From NCBI RefSeq assembly GCF_026013645.1, contig NZ_CP110224.1:3720001-3784000 (forward strand): 64,000 nucleotides of DNA. Reading direction: 5' to 3'. Numbering within the stretch: position 1 is the first letter of the stretch; each line of letters starts with the position of its first letter. Under the pieces are notes generated by a model. It saw only the letters and a list, made by a program, of their open reading frames with translations, searched no databases and had not been told where the DNA came from. The translations under genes and the position numbers were made by a program. Origin of the DNA: Virgibacillus natechei (GTDB taxonomy: Bacteria; Bacillota; Bacilli; Bacillales; Amphibacillaceae). Positions 1 through 8,617 of the stretch are shown here, in pieces.

Positions 1-1
1 A

Positions 2-418
2 TTGCCCCTGACATTGAATGCGGCAAGAAACATGGGTTTGTCAAAAAGTCTCTATGGATTCAGTCTGCCGCTGGGTGCAACGGTAAACATGGATGGAGCA
101 GCGATGCGTATTGCCGTATCGGCCGTATTTGCTGCCAACATTATTGGGGATCCATTGACTTTTGCGGAGATGCTACAAGTCGTATTGGTCGGAACATTGG
201 CTTCTATTGGAACAGCTGGCGTCCCGGGAGCAGGCATCGTTATGATTGCCACCGTATTCGTCCAGCTAGGCCTGCCAATGGAAGCAGTCGCCTTACTCAC
301 CGCAGTCGATGCACTGATTGGAATGGGTTGCACAGCCCTGAATATTACCGGCGACCTTACTGGTACATCGATTATTGATAAATCGGAAAGGAAGAAGGAG
401 CAGCGAAGTGTGAATTGA
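2..418 (+). CDS. Dicarboxylate/amino acid:cation symporter (DAACS), C-terminal part
   Basis: These are the last 138 residues of a membrane symporter of the DAACS (GltP/DctA/glutamate transporter) family, which moves acidic or neutral amino acids or dicarboxylates inward with Na+ or H+. The window begins inside the gene, so the apparent TTG start is not a real start. The conserved core is visible: LPLGATVNMDGAA near residue 22, GTAGVPGAG near residue 71, and NITGDLTGT near residue 114, the segments that form the substrate and cation sites in this family. Substrate cannot be decided from this part. The gene ends 20 bp before a strong terminator. Confidence 0.9.
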   Translation: MPLTLNAARNMGLSKSLYGFSLPLGATVNMDGAAMRIAVSAVFAANIIGDPLTFAEMLQVVLVGTLASIGTAGVPGAGIVMIATVFVQLGLPMEAVALLTAVDALIGMGCTALNITGDLTGTSIIDKSERKKEQRSVN

Positions 419-438
419 AGAGGTGTATCGAAGGTAAG

Positions 439-490
439 AAATAAGAACCCACTCTTTTCGGCCATCTGGGCGAATGAGGGGTTCTTATTT
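439..490. terminator. Bidirectional intrinsic terminator
   Basis: A 12-bp stem (AAATAAGAACCC paired with GGGTTCTTATTT) surrounds a 28-nt loop. It lies between the converging symporter gene and the minus-strand operon at 485-1414, with T-rich arms on both sides, so it can end transcription from both directions. Confidence 0.8.
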
Positions 491-790
491 CATAAGGCCT
501 AATGTTGCTGCTTCCTCTGAGGAATTTCTTTTCTTATATTCCTGAGTTAAGATCATTTCAGCTATTTCATCTGGAGAAAAAGTACCACCATATGGCTGAT
601 CAAGAAATGAACGTATTTCCCTATCGTATTTTGAAAGTAAATATTCAGCGTTATCATCAGCTTGCGATTGTGATCCAATATCATAATAAACATAAAGTTC
701 TTTTAAACTGTTTAGGATGAAACCTTCCATTTCTAAAAATTCTTTGTTTGTATGATTATTTCTTATTTGGGTCACCTCCGTTATTTCCAT
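485..790 (-). CDS. Hypothetical protein, third gene of protease operon
   Basis: This 101-residue soluble, acidic protein is not recognised. It is the last of three minus-strand genes that overlap one another. The ATG used here (790) lies inside the protease gene and has only a weak ribosome-binding site. A perfect GGAGGTGA sits 24 nt further on, with an ATA codon in frame at the right spacing (766-764), so the real start may be later and non-standard. No signal peptide or membrane segment is visible. The tight overlap suggests a job linked to the protease. Confidence 0.55.
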   Translation of the reverse strand: MEITEVTQIRNNHTNKEFLEMEGFILNSLKELYVYYDIGSQSQADDNAEYLLSKYDREIRSFLDQPYGGTFSPDEIAEMILTQEYKKRNSSEEAATLGLMK

Positions 791-1160
791 AAACCATCAT
801 CTTTCTTGTATCGATAACCAAGTTTGAATTACTGATAAAATCAAACCCCAGGATCCCGTCGATATCCATTCCATAGTCCATATTTCCAATTTCAACTTGA
901 AAGTTTTCTAAATTAAATCTTTCAAAATAAATCTTATCCAAATGCTTTGTATAAACATACTCTACTCCGCCTATTCCTCTTATTCTTTTAACAACATCGT
1001 TGCTTTCCGGAAAGACTCCAATCGACCTAACTATATCAGAATTAAATATTGATCCTGCTGAACCAGTATCCAAAAGAACATTATCCAAAAATAGTTCTTT
1101 TCCACTAAACTCTATTTTAATTTGTACAAAAGGAAGCCCATACCACATGTTTATTTTCAT
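756..1160 (-). CDS. Retropepsin-like aspartyl protease family protein
   Basis: The 134-residue protein carries the aspartic-protease signature LLDTGSAGS at residues 30-38, followed by hydrophobic strands and a GILGFDFI segment near residue 103 typical of single-domain retropepsin-like (clan AA) folds. Such proteins act as homodimers, each monomer giving one catalytic Asp; here that is Asp32. No signal peptide is seen, so it is probably cytoplasmic. Its start overlaps the stop of the upstream gene by four bases (ATGA), showing translational coupling. The substrate is unknown. Confidence 0.7.
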   Translation of the reverse strand: MKINMWYGLPFVQIKIEFSGKELFLDNVLLDTGSAGSIFNSDIVRSIGVFPESNDVVKRIRGIGGVEYVYTKHLDKIYFERFNLENFQVEIGNMDYGMDIDGILGFDFISNSNLVIDTRKMMVYGNNGGDPNKK

Positions 1161-1414
1161 CTAGGCCCTCTAATCCCTGCATACTTCTCCTCTGCAACAA
1201 GCTCTTCACGTGATGTATGGAAAAAGCAGTACTCTTTATGCGGATCTTCTTTGTGTAACGCTTCATACCGATGCATCGCGTTAATAGAATCTTGGAATCG
1301 GTCTACAACAATAACTTCATCAATATATCGTTTTCCTTGTTTTGAGTGTGCCTTGGTTGCTTCAAGCACAACCCACTCGTTAGGGAACCTCTCTTGCACT
1401 TCATCCCAGCGCAT
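1157..1414 (-). CDS. Hypothetical protein, first gene of protease operon
   Basis: An 85-residue protein (MRWDEVQERFPNEWVVLEA...) that is first in the minus-strand operon with the retropepsin-like gene, overlapping it by four bases. A GAGAGG ribosome-binding site lies upstream of the ATG. I recall similar small proteins beside retropepsin-like genes in Bacillaceae, but their function is not known to me. Probably a cytoplasmic partner or substrate of the protease; this is inference from coupling only. Confidence 0.65.
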   Translation of the reverse strand: MRWDEVQERFPNEWVVLEATKAHSKQGKRYIDEVIVVDRFQDSINAMHRYEALHKEDPHKEYCFFHTSREELVAEEKYAGIRGPR

Positions 1415-1516
1415 ATTATACCTCTCCTTTAGTCATAACCTACTATTATTTTACCATAGAAGTTTAAATATTTAAATTAGTTTAGTCCCATGCTCTATAC
1501 CCAATCCCTACTTTGT

Positions 1517-1665
1517 TCAACGCACTATACTGCATGCAAATTCTGTTTTCAGGCTTTTTTCGATGGAATATGATACAAAAAGGCAGAACCATTCCAACGG
1601 TTTCATTAAAAGATATACCATATCCGCAGAGCTCTTTGTTTTGATGTGCTTACTAATTGGATAGC
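1517..1665 (-). pseudogene. Decayed C-terminal fragment of a membrane protein
   Basis: The 340-bp gap between the protease operon and ypjP holds an open, protein-like frame without a start: it reads GYPISKHIKTKSSADMVYLL and then a hydrophobic segment ending at a stop at 1517. Composition and the membrane helix look like real coding sequence. It vaguely resembles the C-terminus of DUF6688-type proteins, but that is a weak memory-based match. An in-frame stop lies just upstream. Confidence 0.35.
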
Positions 1666-1723
1666 CCTATTTATCATAAATAGAGTCATGCTCATTTTTT
1701 CTTCCTCTAACGATAAAGTTACT

Positions 1724-1750
1724 AAAAAAGCACCAGCTACCTGGCGCTTT
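1724..1750 (-). terminator. Intrinsic terminator of ypjP
   Basis: On the minus strand AGCGCCAG and CTGGTGCT form a stem followed by six T, placed directly after the ypjP stop codon. Confidence 0.8.
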
Positions 1751-1756
1751 TCGCAT

Positions 1757-2353
1757 TCATGCCATCCACTTTGGTGGCATATTTTTATCCCAATAAATTT
1801 CCCCGATTAAGTGATGCTTTTCAAAGCTATCATCGCTTAAATGATAGTGAAAATTAAACCAGTACCCTTCCAATGGGCGATTCTCACGTCTAACGTGAAA
1901 TTTTGCAATATCTTGTTCCTTGTGATAATCGTGGATGTTAAAAATTCTTTCTCCCTCACCTGAAGCAGGGTGTTCTGTAATACCGTAATATTCAAGCTTG
2001 TCCTGTCCCGCTTCTGCAAGGATCCCCTCAAGTACTTCTTCCATTTTAGGTAAAATCATTTCTGTAAAATCATCATCTACTTGGTTTACAATTCGTGGTC
2101 CTAATTTAGTTAGCGTCTGTTCTTTTGCTTTTTCTGTCATCGCACGGATAAAGTAATCATCATCTGGTTCAAGTGTAACATCTATCTCATCAACTTCATC
2201 GGCTATTGAAACAGCGTTAGCAACACTTTCGTCGGAATCTTCACGCCCCTTATGTTCCTCTGTTTCGGTTGGCAAAAGGACGGAGGGTGTATACATTCCA
2301 AGTGTCATAATCGTAATAAGAACAACGGCTGTTTTCCTCATCCACATCTTCAT
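1757..2353 (-). CDS. ypjP: YpjP-like exported protein
   Basis: The 198-residue protein matches Bacillus subtilis YpjP in length (about 203 residues) and pattern: N-terminal MKMWMRKTAVV with a signal or anchor helix at residues 6-26, an acidic middle, and the conserved C-terminal stretch FHVRRENRPLEGYWFNFHYH followed by IYWDKNMPPKWM. The role of YpjP is unknown. GAGGGG lies nine bases upstream of the ATG. It is a single-gene unit with its own terminator. Confidence 0.85.
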   Translation of the reverse strand: MKMWMRKTAVVLITIMTLGMYTPSVLLPTETEEHKGREDSDESVANAVSIADEVDEIDVTLEPDDDYFIRAMTEKAKEQTLTKLGPRIVNQVDDDFTEMILPKMEEVLEGILAEAGQDKLEYYGITEHPASGEGERIFNIHDYHKEQDIAKFHVRRENRPLEGYWFNFHYHLSDDSFEKHHLIGEIYWDKNMPPKWMA

Positions 2354-2462
2354 AAAAATTTCCCCTCATCGTGTACTTATCTAAATTTTACCACGTTAAA
2401 GAAGAAAGTCTATAATTTTTCTAATTTTACATTAAGTTGTAACACAATGGTAATATTTTTGA

Positions 2463-2950
2463 AAAAAGGCTGTTTCCTAAAAGGTAGTTATTTTTGGCAC
2501 AAAATCTATAAAAGACGACGTAGTGACAATTCTTATGCAAACGCTGGTTGAGAGCAGGGATTCGCTCCGGAAATACATTCCGCTTTCCGCGGGCGGCTGA
2601 TGAGCCTCCTCGTGCTAACGCACTCAGGGGTCTCACCTAGGCCTTTCCTCCCGCTGGAGTCTCCATGTATTTCCTTCGCTGGTATTCCGGTTACTGCTGC
2701 TAAATTGCATTAGCAATCTATTCAAAACATCGAACCACCTCACCAGTTCGGGTGAGCGAAGGGCGGTGACTCCTGCGGGAACAGCACGTGTCCGAAGACC
2801 CCGCAGAGCGGTTTTCTCGAGGAGGCTGAGGCCGTGCCCGCGGAAAGCATCCGCCCAGAGCGATCCCGAACGGCGTTTATAGCAAATACTTATAGAAAAC
2901 AGTCACGTCGTCTTTTACATCAACTACGAATTTTTAAAAGCAACAATTGT
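2463..2950. repeat. Dispersed palindromic element A, copy 1
   Basis: A GC-rich intergenic element of about 490 bp. The ends carry inverted repeats (AAAGACGACGTAGTGAC near 2511 and GTCACGTCGTCTTTTA near 2903) and the interior has paired blocks such as CGCTTTCCGCGGGC at 2580 and GCCCGCGGAAAGC near 2838, so the whole can fold on itself. A second copy is at 14234-14855. No convincing gene lies in it. It looks like a non-autonomous mobile or fold-back element. Confidence 0.75.
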
Positions 2951-3008
2951 TTTCCGGTGGGACGAGTAACCGCAGTCCCAGTCCCAACGCTTACGAAAAG
3001 TGCCTGAA

Positions 3009-3052
3009 TAAAAAAAGAGCAGGAGATAATGATTATACGATCGCCCTACTCT
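3009..3052 (-). terminator. Intrinsic terminator of spoVR
   Basis: AGAGTAGG and CCTGCTCT pair on the minus strand (one mismatch) and are followed by seven T, directly after the spoVR stop. Confidence 0.7.
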
Positions 3053-3063
3053 AGCAAATCATT

Positions 3064-4479
3064 TTACGATTGCCGCCGATGTACCTTATCTCCGTTGCAT
3101 GTATAAACGACCTGCTTGCCCTCTACAACAGTTTCCATATGGACTTGGCGCCCCCATAATTGATGGAGATAGGGAAGTACGTTTTCTAAATAAGGAAGAT
3201 CAAGTTCTGTACCTTCATAGCCATGCGTTAAATAGAGCTCCCCGTTCCGCAAATAATCGCCATCCGCAACTGTTATATATGGAAATCCCCCATTCACCCG
3301 CATAGAAACAAGCTGATCTCTTACGTTTTCATAATCTTTATCGGAAACCTTATATTCCCTTCCTTGTTTTTCAAATAAATACATATCTTCCCGCTGCACC
3401 AGTTCTTTTGTTAAATAATTTCTGATAAATGAAATGTCTGACTCGATTTCTCGCACTTCAAATATTTTCTCCCTGCCTGAACCTGGCTTAACACCTAATT
3501 CTCGCATTTCTTTCGTTGGATTGTTGTAACGCTCCTCAATATCTTCATACATTTTTAATCCTAGATAGTATGGATTGATTTGCTGTTTGGAAGGCTGCAC
3601 AACACCTGAATTTAATTTTGCGAATTCGATCGTTTCATCAGATGTTAAATCAAGCTCCCTGACAATTTTTTGATGCCAATACGATGCCCAACCTTCGTTC
3701 ATGATTTTCGTCTCCAACTGTGGCCAGAAATACTGCATTTCCTCTCGCATCATCGTTAAGATATCACGTTGCCAATCTTCCAGTTCGCGACTGAACTCTT
3801 CTACAAATAATAAAAGGTCTTTCTCTGGAGATGGCGGGAATTTCTTGTTCTTTTTTTTCTTTTTCGGCTTTTTATCCGTAGGTGTTTCATCTAGTTCCCA
3901 TAAATCATCATATGGCGTTTTTACACTGGAAACTTTTTCCTCCTCCTCATCATCCTCTTGTTCATAGGCCGTTAACTTGGGCCTCACAATCGATGGGTCA
4001 ATATGTTCCTGAATAGCCAGAACAGCATCTAAAAAACGTTCCACTTCATCTTTTCCATATGTTTGCTCATATGTTGCTATTCGTTCTGCAGTTGCCGTCA
4101 TACTCTCCACCATGTCTCGCCTTGTATTGGAAAACCGAATATTACGTTTGAAAAAGTCACTATGGGCAAGCACGTGGGCAATAATTAGCTTGTTTTGGAT
4201 AAGACTATTTGTATCAAGTAAAAAAGCATAGCAAGGATTTGAATTAATAACAAGCTCATATATTTGACTCAATCCGAGGTCATAATGCAACTTCATTTTG
4301 TGAAACTGTTTTCCAAAACTCCAATGCGTAAACCGAGTCGGCATGCCATATGCACCGAACGTATAAACAATATCGGCCGGACATATTTCATAGCGCATCG
4401 GATAAAAATCAAGTCCAAATCCAGCTGCAATTTCCGTTATCTCGTCAATTGCATGGTTAAGTGCCTTTGTTTCCGACAA
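3064..4479 (-). CDS. spoVR: SpoVR family protein
   Basis: Stage V sporulation protein R, about 471 residues (468 in B. subtilis), implicated in spore cortex formation and, in the YeaG-YeaH-YcgB system of other bacteria, in a stress and stationary-phase kinase module. The conserved N-terminus ([20 protein letters not shown]), the HVLAHSDFF motif and NEGWASYWH block are all present. A lysine/glutamate-rich low-complexity insert lies near residues 177-216. The first ATG (4485) abuts GGAGGG with no spacing, whereas TTG at 4479 has six bases, so TTG is chosen. It is near yhbH and prkA, as in other Bacilli. Confidence 0.92.
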   Translation of the reverse strand: MSETKALNHAIDEITEIAAGFGLDFYPMRYEICPADIVYTFGAYGMPTRFTHWSFGKQFHKMKLHYDLGLSQIYELVINSNPCYAFLLDTNSLIQNKLIIAHVLAHSDFFKRNIRFSNTRRDMVESMTATAERIATYEQTYGKDEVERFLDAVLAIQEHIDPSIVRPKLTAYEQEDDEEEEKVSSVKTPYDDLWELDETPTDKKPKKKKKNKKFPPSPEKDLLLFVEEFSRELEDWQRDILTMMREEMQYFWPQLETKIMNEGWASYWHQKIVRELDLTSDETIEFAKLNSGVVQPSKQQINPYYLGLKMYEDIEERYNNPTKEMRELGVKPGSGREKIFEVREIESDISFIRNYLTKELVQREDMYLFEKQGREYKVSDKDYENVRDQLVSMRVNGGFPYITVADGDYLRNGELYLTHGYEGTELDLPYLENVLPYLHQLWGRQVHMETVVEGKQVVYTCNGDKVHRRQS

Positions 4480-4679
4480 TTTCATCCCTCCATGTCTGCT
4501 TTTTATAGTTTATGAAGCAAATCGGCATTCATGAACCGAACGCAAACCGAACAGTGACAGGCACGCCCCGAGTGTTGCGCGCGGGTACCACCAAAACGAA
4601 TGGATTACCATTTTTTCCATTTCAAAGCGCTGTATGATTGCATAAGTAATGGAAACTTTAAGTAGGAGGAGGGATTATC

Positions 4680-5069
4680 ATGAAAGACGATTTCATATCC
4701 ATTGACAAATTCAATACACTCATACATCAGTGGAACGGTTATACGATTAAAATAACAAAACATGAACTGGATGACAGAGATCAAACGGTGATGGAGTTAC
4801 AAAATATATCTTATGCCACAAACCATCAACGTCTTGATGATTATCAACCAATGCACGTACTTTTACTGGATGGAAGAGGGGAAACCGAAACAACAACGAA
4901 TACCTTCCAACCTCTTCCTACTCCAACCTACGAAATTCCTATTCAAGATAATTCATTATATGAGTTTAACGGTTCCAGGTTTATCATCACAACAGAACGA
5001 GCAGTTTATAAGATTGAGCGCACAACGAATAGCGGTAAAAGCACTCCCTATTTTGATAAATATCTTTAA
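4680..5069 (+). CDS. Hypothetical protein between spoVR and yhbH
   Basis: A 129-residue protein with a perfect ribosome-binding site (AGGAGGAGGG, eight bases from the ATG). It is soluble, with no signal peptide, and rich in beta-prone and polar residues. The C-terminus ([19 protein letters not shown]) looks like a beta-strand pair. It is divergent from spoVR, and its stop overlaps the end of yhbH by four bases in convergent orientation. I do not recognise the family. The position within a sporulation cluster may be only incidental. Confidence 0.65.
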   Translation: MKDDFISIDKFNTLIHQWNGYTIKITKHELDDRDQTVMELQNISYATNHQRLDDYQPMHVLLLDGRGETETTTNTFQPLPTPTYEIPIQDNSLYEFNGSRFIITTERAVYKIERTTNSGKSTPYFDKYL

Positions 5070-6235
5070 ACCGTAGCAGCTTGTTTCTTGAAAAAGCTCT
5101 TCATGGCATGGTAGACATCCTGTTTTTCTTTCAGGATATAATGGCGGAATTTTGGATCTTCGATATCTTTATATGCGCCCATTAAGGTGGACGGACGGTT
5201 ATATCCATTCACCTCTCCATAGCCAAACATGCTAGAAACATCCATAATTTGATCAACCAGCTTTAAACATTTTTTATTATCAGATGTTATATTCTCACCA
5301 TCTGAAAAGTGAAAAGGATAGATATTATAGCGCAGTGGATCATACTTCTCATCAATTAGCTCGAGCGCTTTGTAATAAGCCGATGAACATCTTGTTCCTC
5401 CGCTTTCTCCTTTTGAGAAAAAGGCTTCCTCCGTTACAACTTTCGCTTCTGTATGATGCGCAATAAATTCAATTTCCACCGTCTCGTATTTGGATCGCAG
5501 GAACTTTGTCATCCAGAAAAAGAAGCTCCTGGCGATATATTTTTCAAAATTACCCATGGAAGCACTGGTATCCATCATCGCAAGAACAACCGCTTTGGAT
5601 TCAGGTTTTCTCACATCATTCCACGTTTTAAATCGTAAATCATCATTATGAATGGGAGCTATTTTTGCTTTCCCATCTGTTGCATTTCTTTTTAATGCGC
5701 TTAAAATTGTTCGCTTTTTATCAATATTACCCATTAGACCCTTTTTGCGGACATCATTAAATTCTATATGTTCCGTTGTGATTTCTGCTTGTTCTTTTTG
5801 CTGTAAATTAGGTAGTTCCAACTCATTAAATAGAACTTTCTCTAACTCAGCTAATGATACCTCTTGCTCGTAATAATCACTACCAGGTTGATCGCCAGCT
5901 TCTTTGCCGCTTCCATCTCCGCTTTGTCCTTTTTGATCTGGTTCCCTAGCAACGACATCACCTACTTCACTATCCCCACTTCCTTGGCCAACATGCTTAG
6001 ATTTATCATAGTTATAACGAATTTTGTACTCATCGAGTGATCGAATGGGAATTTTGATTACATCGCGACCGTTTGACATAATAATATTCTCTTCACTAAC
6101 TAAATCGGGTAAATTATTTTTGATAGCATCCTTTACTTTATCTGAATGACGCTGTTGATCTTGGTAACCTTTACGATGGAGGGACCAGTTTTCCTTGGAG
6201 ACAACAAAATTTCTACTTTCTTCCTTATCCTGCAT
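5066..6235 (-). CDS. yhbH: Sporulation protein YhbH (DUF444)
   Basis: A 389-residue DUF444 protein, homologue of B. subtilis YhbH (392) and E. coli YeaH, needed for sporulation and acting in the same pathway as PrkA and SpoVR. The C-terminal half has a von Willebrand A-like fold with the metal site start MMDTSASMG at about residue 221 and the conserved [12 protein letters not shown] block near 285. A charged, Gly/Asp/Glu-rich linker occupies residues 95-135. It lies 110 bp downstream of prkA with an intergenic terminator between, so it probably gets read-through or has its own promoter. Confidence 0.93.
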   Translation of the reverse strand: MQDKEESRNFVVSKENWSLHRKGYQDQQRHSDKVKDAIKNNLPDLVSEENIIMSNGRDVIKIPIRSLDEYKIRYNYDKSKHVGQGSGDSEVGDVVAREPDQKGQSGDGSGKEAGDQPGSDYYEQEVSLAELEKVLFNELELPNLQQKEQAEITTEHIEFNDVRKKGLMGNIDKKRTILSALKRNATDGKAKIAPIHNDDLRFKTWNDVRKPESKAVVLAMMDTSASMGNFEKYIARSFFFWMTKFLRSKYETVEIEFIAHHTEAKVVTEEAFFSKGESGGTRCSSAYYKALELIDEKYDPLRYNIYPFHFSDGENITSDNKKCLKLVDQIMDVSSMFGYGEVNGYNRPSTLMGAYKDIEDPKFRHYILKEKQDVYHAMKSFFKKQAATV

Positions 6236-6312
6236 TCCATCCCCACCTTTATCTTTTTCTTTATACTATGCAAGCTGCAAAGAGTAATTACCCCTAATTT
6301 AAGATATTAAAA

Positions 6313-6346
6313 TAACAAGGCTAACGAATTAGCCTTGTTATTTTTT
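6313..6346 (-). terminator. Terminator/attenuator between prkA and yhbH
   Basis: AACAAGGCTAA pairs with TTAGCCTTGTT around a four-base loop. T-rich tracts occur on both sides, so it can act on either strand. It directly follows the prkA stop and would lower yhbH expression relative to prkA. Confidence 0.75.
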
Positions 6347-8241
6347 TAGCGATTGAGTAAACTTCCAACATAGCGCAATAATTCGTTGGCCGAAATAGAG
6401 TTATACCCATATTCATCAATTAAGCGGGCAATCACTTCATTTACCTTCTTAAGCTGAGACTCGTCTGGTGTTTTGGATGTTGTGGTGATCTTCACAACAT
6501 CTTTTAAATCTGCAAATAGTTTACTTTGGATTGCTTCTCGCAAGCGCTCGTGCGAATTATAATCAAAACGCTTACCTTTTCTAGCATAGGCGGAAATACG
6601 AATAAGAATTTCTTCTCTAAAAGCCTTCTTGGCATTTTCCGAGATCCCGATTTGCTCCTCAATCGAACGCATCAATTTTTCGTCTGGGTTCAGTTCCTCA
6701 CCGGTTAATGGGTCTTTTAATTTGTTCTTATTACAATAAGCTTCAACATTATCAAGGTAGTTATCCATTAACGTTTTTGCTGACTCCTCATACGAATACA
6801 CGAATGCTTTTTGAACTTCTTTCTTCGCAATTTCATCATACTCTTTTCGTGCCACAGAAATATAGTTCATATAATTTTCCTTATCTTCCTGTGAAATAGA
6901 TGGATGTTGCTCCAGTCCATCTTTTAATGAACGTAATACATCTAGGGCATTGATCGAAGGAATATCTTTACTAATAATCGTCGATGAAATCCTGTTAATG
7001 ACATAACGCGGATCAATCCCATTCATCCCTTCATCAGGGAATTCATTCTTTAATTCTTCTACATCAACCTGGTTAAATTCTTCTATATTTTCCCCGTCAT
7101 ACATTCGCATTTTCTTGACGTTATCAATTCCTTGCTTCTTGGAATTCTCCAACCTGGTCAAAATGGAGAAAATAGCAGCTGCCCTAAGTGCATGTGGCGC
7201 AATATGAACATGACCCATATCACTTTCCCCGATCATTTTTTCATAAATGCGCTCTTCTTGACTGACCCTGAGGTTATAAGGAATTGGCATCACAATAATT
7301 CTGGAATGCAGTGCTTCATTCTTCTTATTTGCAATAAACGAACGATACTCTGTCTCATTCGTATGCGCTACAATTAGTTCATCAGCGGAAATAAGCGCAA
7401 ACCTGCCCGCCTTAAAATTACCCTCTTGCGTCAATGATAATAAATGCCAAAGAAACTTCTCATCACATTTAAGCATTTCCTGAAACTCCATCATCCCGCG
7501 ATTCGCCTTATTCAATTCACCATCAAATCGGTAGGCACGTGGATCCGATTCAGAACCATATTCAGCAATCGTCGAAAAGTCAATACTTCCCGTTAAATCA
7601 GCGATATCCTGCGATTTTGGATCAGACGGGGTAAACGTACCAATACCAACACGCCTATCTTCAGAGAAGAAAATACGTTCGACCTCTACATCTTCAATAC
7701 GCCCCCCATACTCCTGCTCAAGCCGCATTGCATTCAACGGTGACAAACTTCCCTCGATGCGAATCCCATATTCCTCGTAAAAATCATCACGCAAATGCTC
7801 AGGAATCAGATGTAGCGGATCTTCATGCATCGGGCATCCCTTAATAGCATAAACCGCCCCTTCATCTGTTCTGGAAAATTGCTCAAGGCCACGTTTTAAC
7901 ATGGTTACAATGGTTGATTTACCACCACTAACAGGACCCATTAATAATAAAATTCGCTTACGGACATCTAGTCGTCTTGCGGCAGGGTGAAAGTATTCCT
8001 CCACAAGTCTTTCAATTGCGTCTTCAAGCCCAAATATGTCGTCCCCAAAGAATGAGTACATTTTTTTCCCATCTTTTTCAATTAAACCGGAGTTTTTAAT
8101 CATATTATAAACGCGTGAATGGGCTGTTTGGGCAACTTCTGGCCTTTCCTTCACAATTCCTATAAAATCCGCAAATGTTCCTTCCCACTTTAAGCGTCCT
8201 TCTTCTTCCCGATGGTTTTTTACTTTATTTAATATATCCGT
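6346..8241 (-). CDS. prkA: PrkA family serine protein kinase, non-canonical start
   Basis: PrkA is an AAA+ P-loop protein with a C-terminal kinase-like domain, acting in sporulation and stationary phase. The Walker A segment is MGPVSGGKSTIV near residue 102 (full-length numbering). Homology to B. subtilis PrkA continues upstream of the first ordinary start codon (GTG at 8154) through NHREEEGRLKWEGTFADF to a DILNKV stretch equal to the B. subtilis N-terminus. No ATG, GTG or TTG exists there before an in-frame TAG. ACG (8241-8239) or ATT (8244-8242) follow a strong GGAGGG; starting at ACG gives 631 residues, the length I recall for B. subtilis. Confidence 0.9.
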   Translation of the reverse strand, partial: TDILNKVKNHREEEGRLKWEGTFADFIGIVKERPEVAQTAHSRVYNMIKNSGLIEKDGKKMYSFFGDDIFGLEDAIERLVEEYFHPAARRLDVRKRILLLMGPVSGGKSTIVTMLKRGLEQFSRTDEGAVYAIKGCPMHEDPLHLIPEHLRDDFYEEYGIRIEGSLSPLNAMRLEQEYGGRIEDVEVERIFFSEDRRVGIGTFTPSDPKSQDIADLTGSIDFSTIAEYGSESDPRAYRFDGELNKANRGMMEFQEMLKCDEKFLWHLLSLTQEGNFKAGRFALISADELIVAHTNETEYRSFIANKKNEALHSRIIVMPIPYNLRVSQEERIYEKMIGESDMGHVHIAPHALRAAAIFSILTRLENSKKQGIDNVKKMRMYDGENIEEFNQVDVEELKNEFPDEGMNGIDPRYVINRISSTIISKDIPSINALDVLRSLKDGLEQHPSISQEDKENYMNYISVARKEYDEIAKKEVQKAFVYSYEESAKTLMDNYLDNVEAYCNKNKLKDPLTGEELNPDEKLMRSIEEQIGISENAKKAFREEILIRISAYARKGKRFDYNSHERLREAIQSKLFADLKDVVKITTTSKTPDESQLKKVNEVIARLIDEYGYNSISANELLRYVGSLLNR

Positions 8242-8259
8242 AATACTCCCTCCATCCTA

Positions 8260-8617
8260 TCTCGCAATTTATACATATTATGCAAGGAGGGCGTTTAAAA
8301 TGCCCTTTCAGATTAGCTCATTTATTTCTTGCTTAAAAGAATTGAAGCTCCTGTAGTTTGTACATTGTTTTGTATTTAACGTAAATTCTTTTTTGCTGTA
8401 CCGTTTTACCTGATTTAAAATAAATGCAGCTATTTGTGAGTATTTATGTAAAAGAAGAGGCAATATAAAATAGAACTTCATGCAGTGTGAAATTAATTTA
8501 GCCCATTGTTGGTGAAATTGCATTCATAATTGGCTCCGGCGTTAACTGCAATAAAAATGAGACTGTATTAACGATAATTGTTGTTCTTAGAAACATATTA
8601 ATAAGGAGTAAATCGAT
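8260..8617. other. Intergenic region prkA/esterase
   Basis: About 350 bp between divergent genes. A weak hairpin (GGGCGTTT/AAATGCCC) lies near 8286-8304. A minus-strand open frame of 71 codons is present but lacks a ribosome-binding site and looks like chance. Nothing else is seen besides presumed promoters. Confidence 0.4.

Noticed and set aside
3701..3967. Plus-strand frame with phenylalanine and serine runs
   Set aside because: Antisense shadow of the lysine/glutamate-rich part of spoVR.
8308..8523. 71-codon minus-strand frame
   Set aside because: No ribosome-binding site and no family resemblance; composition looks random.
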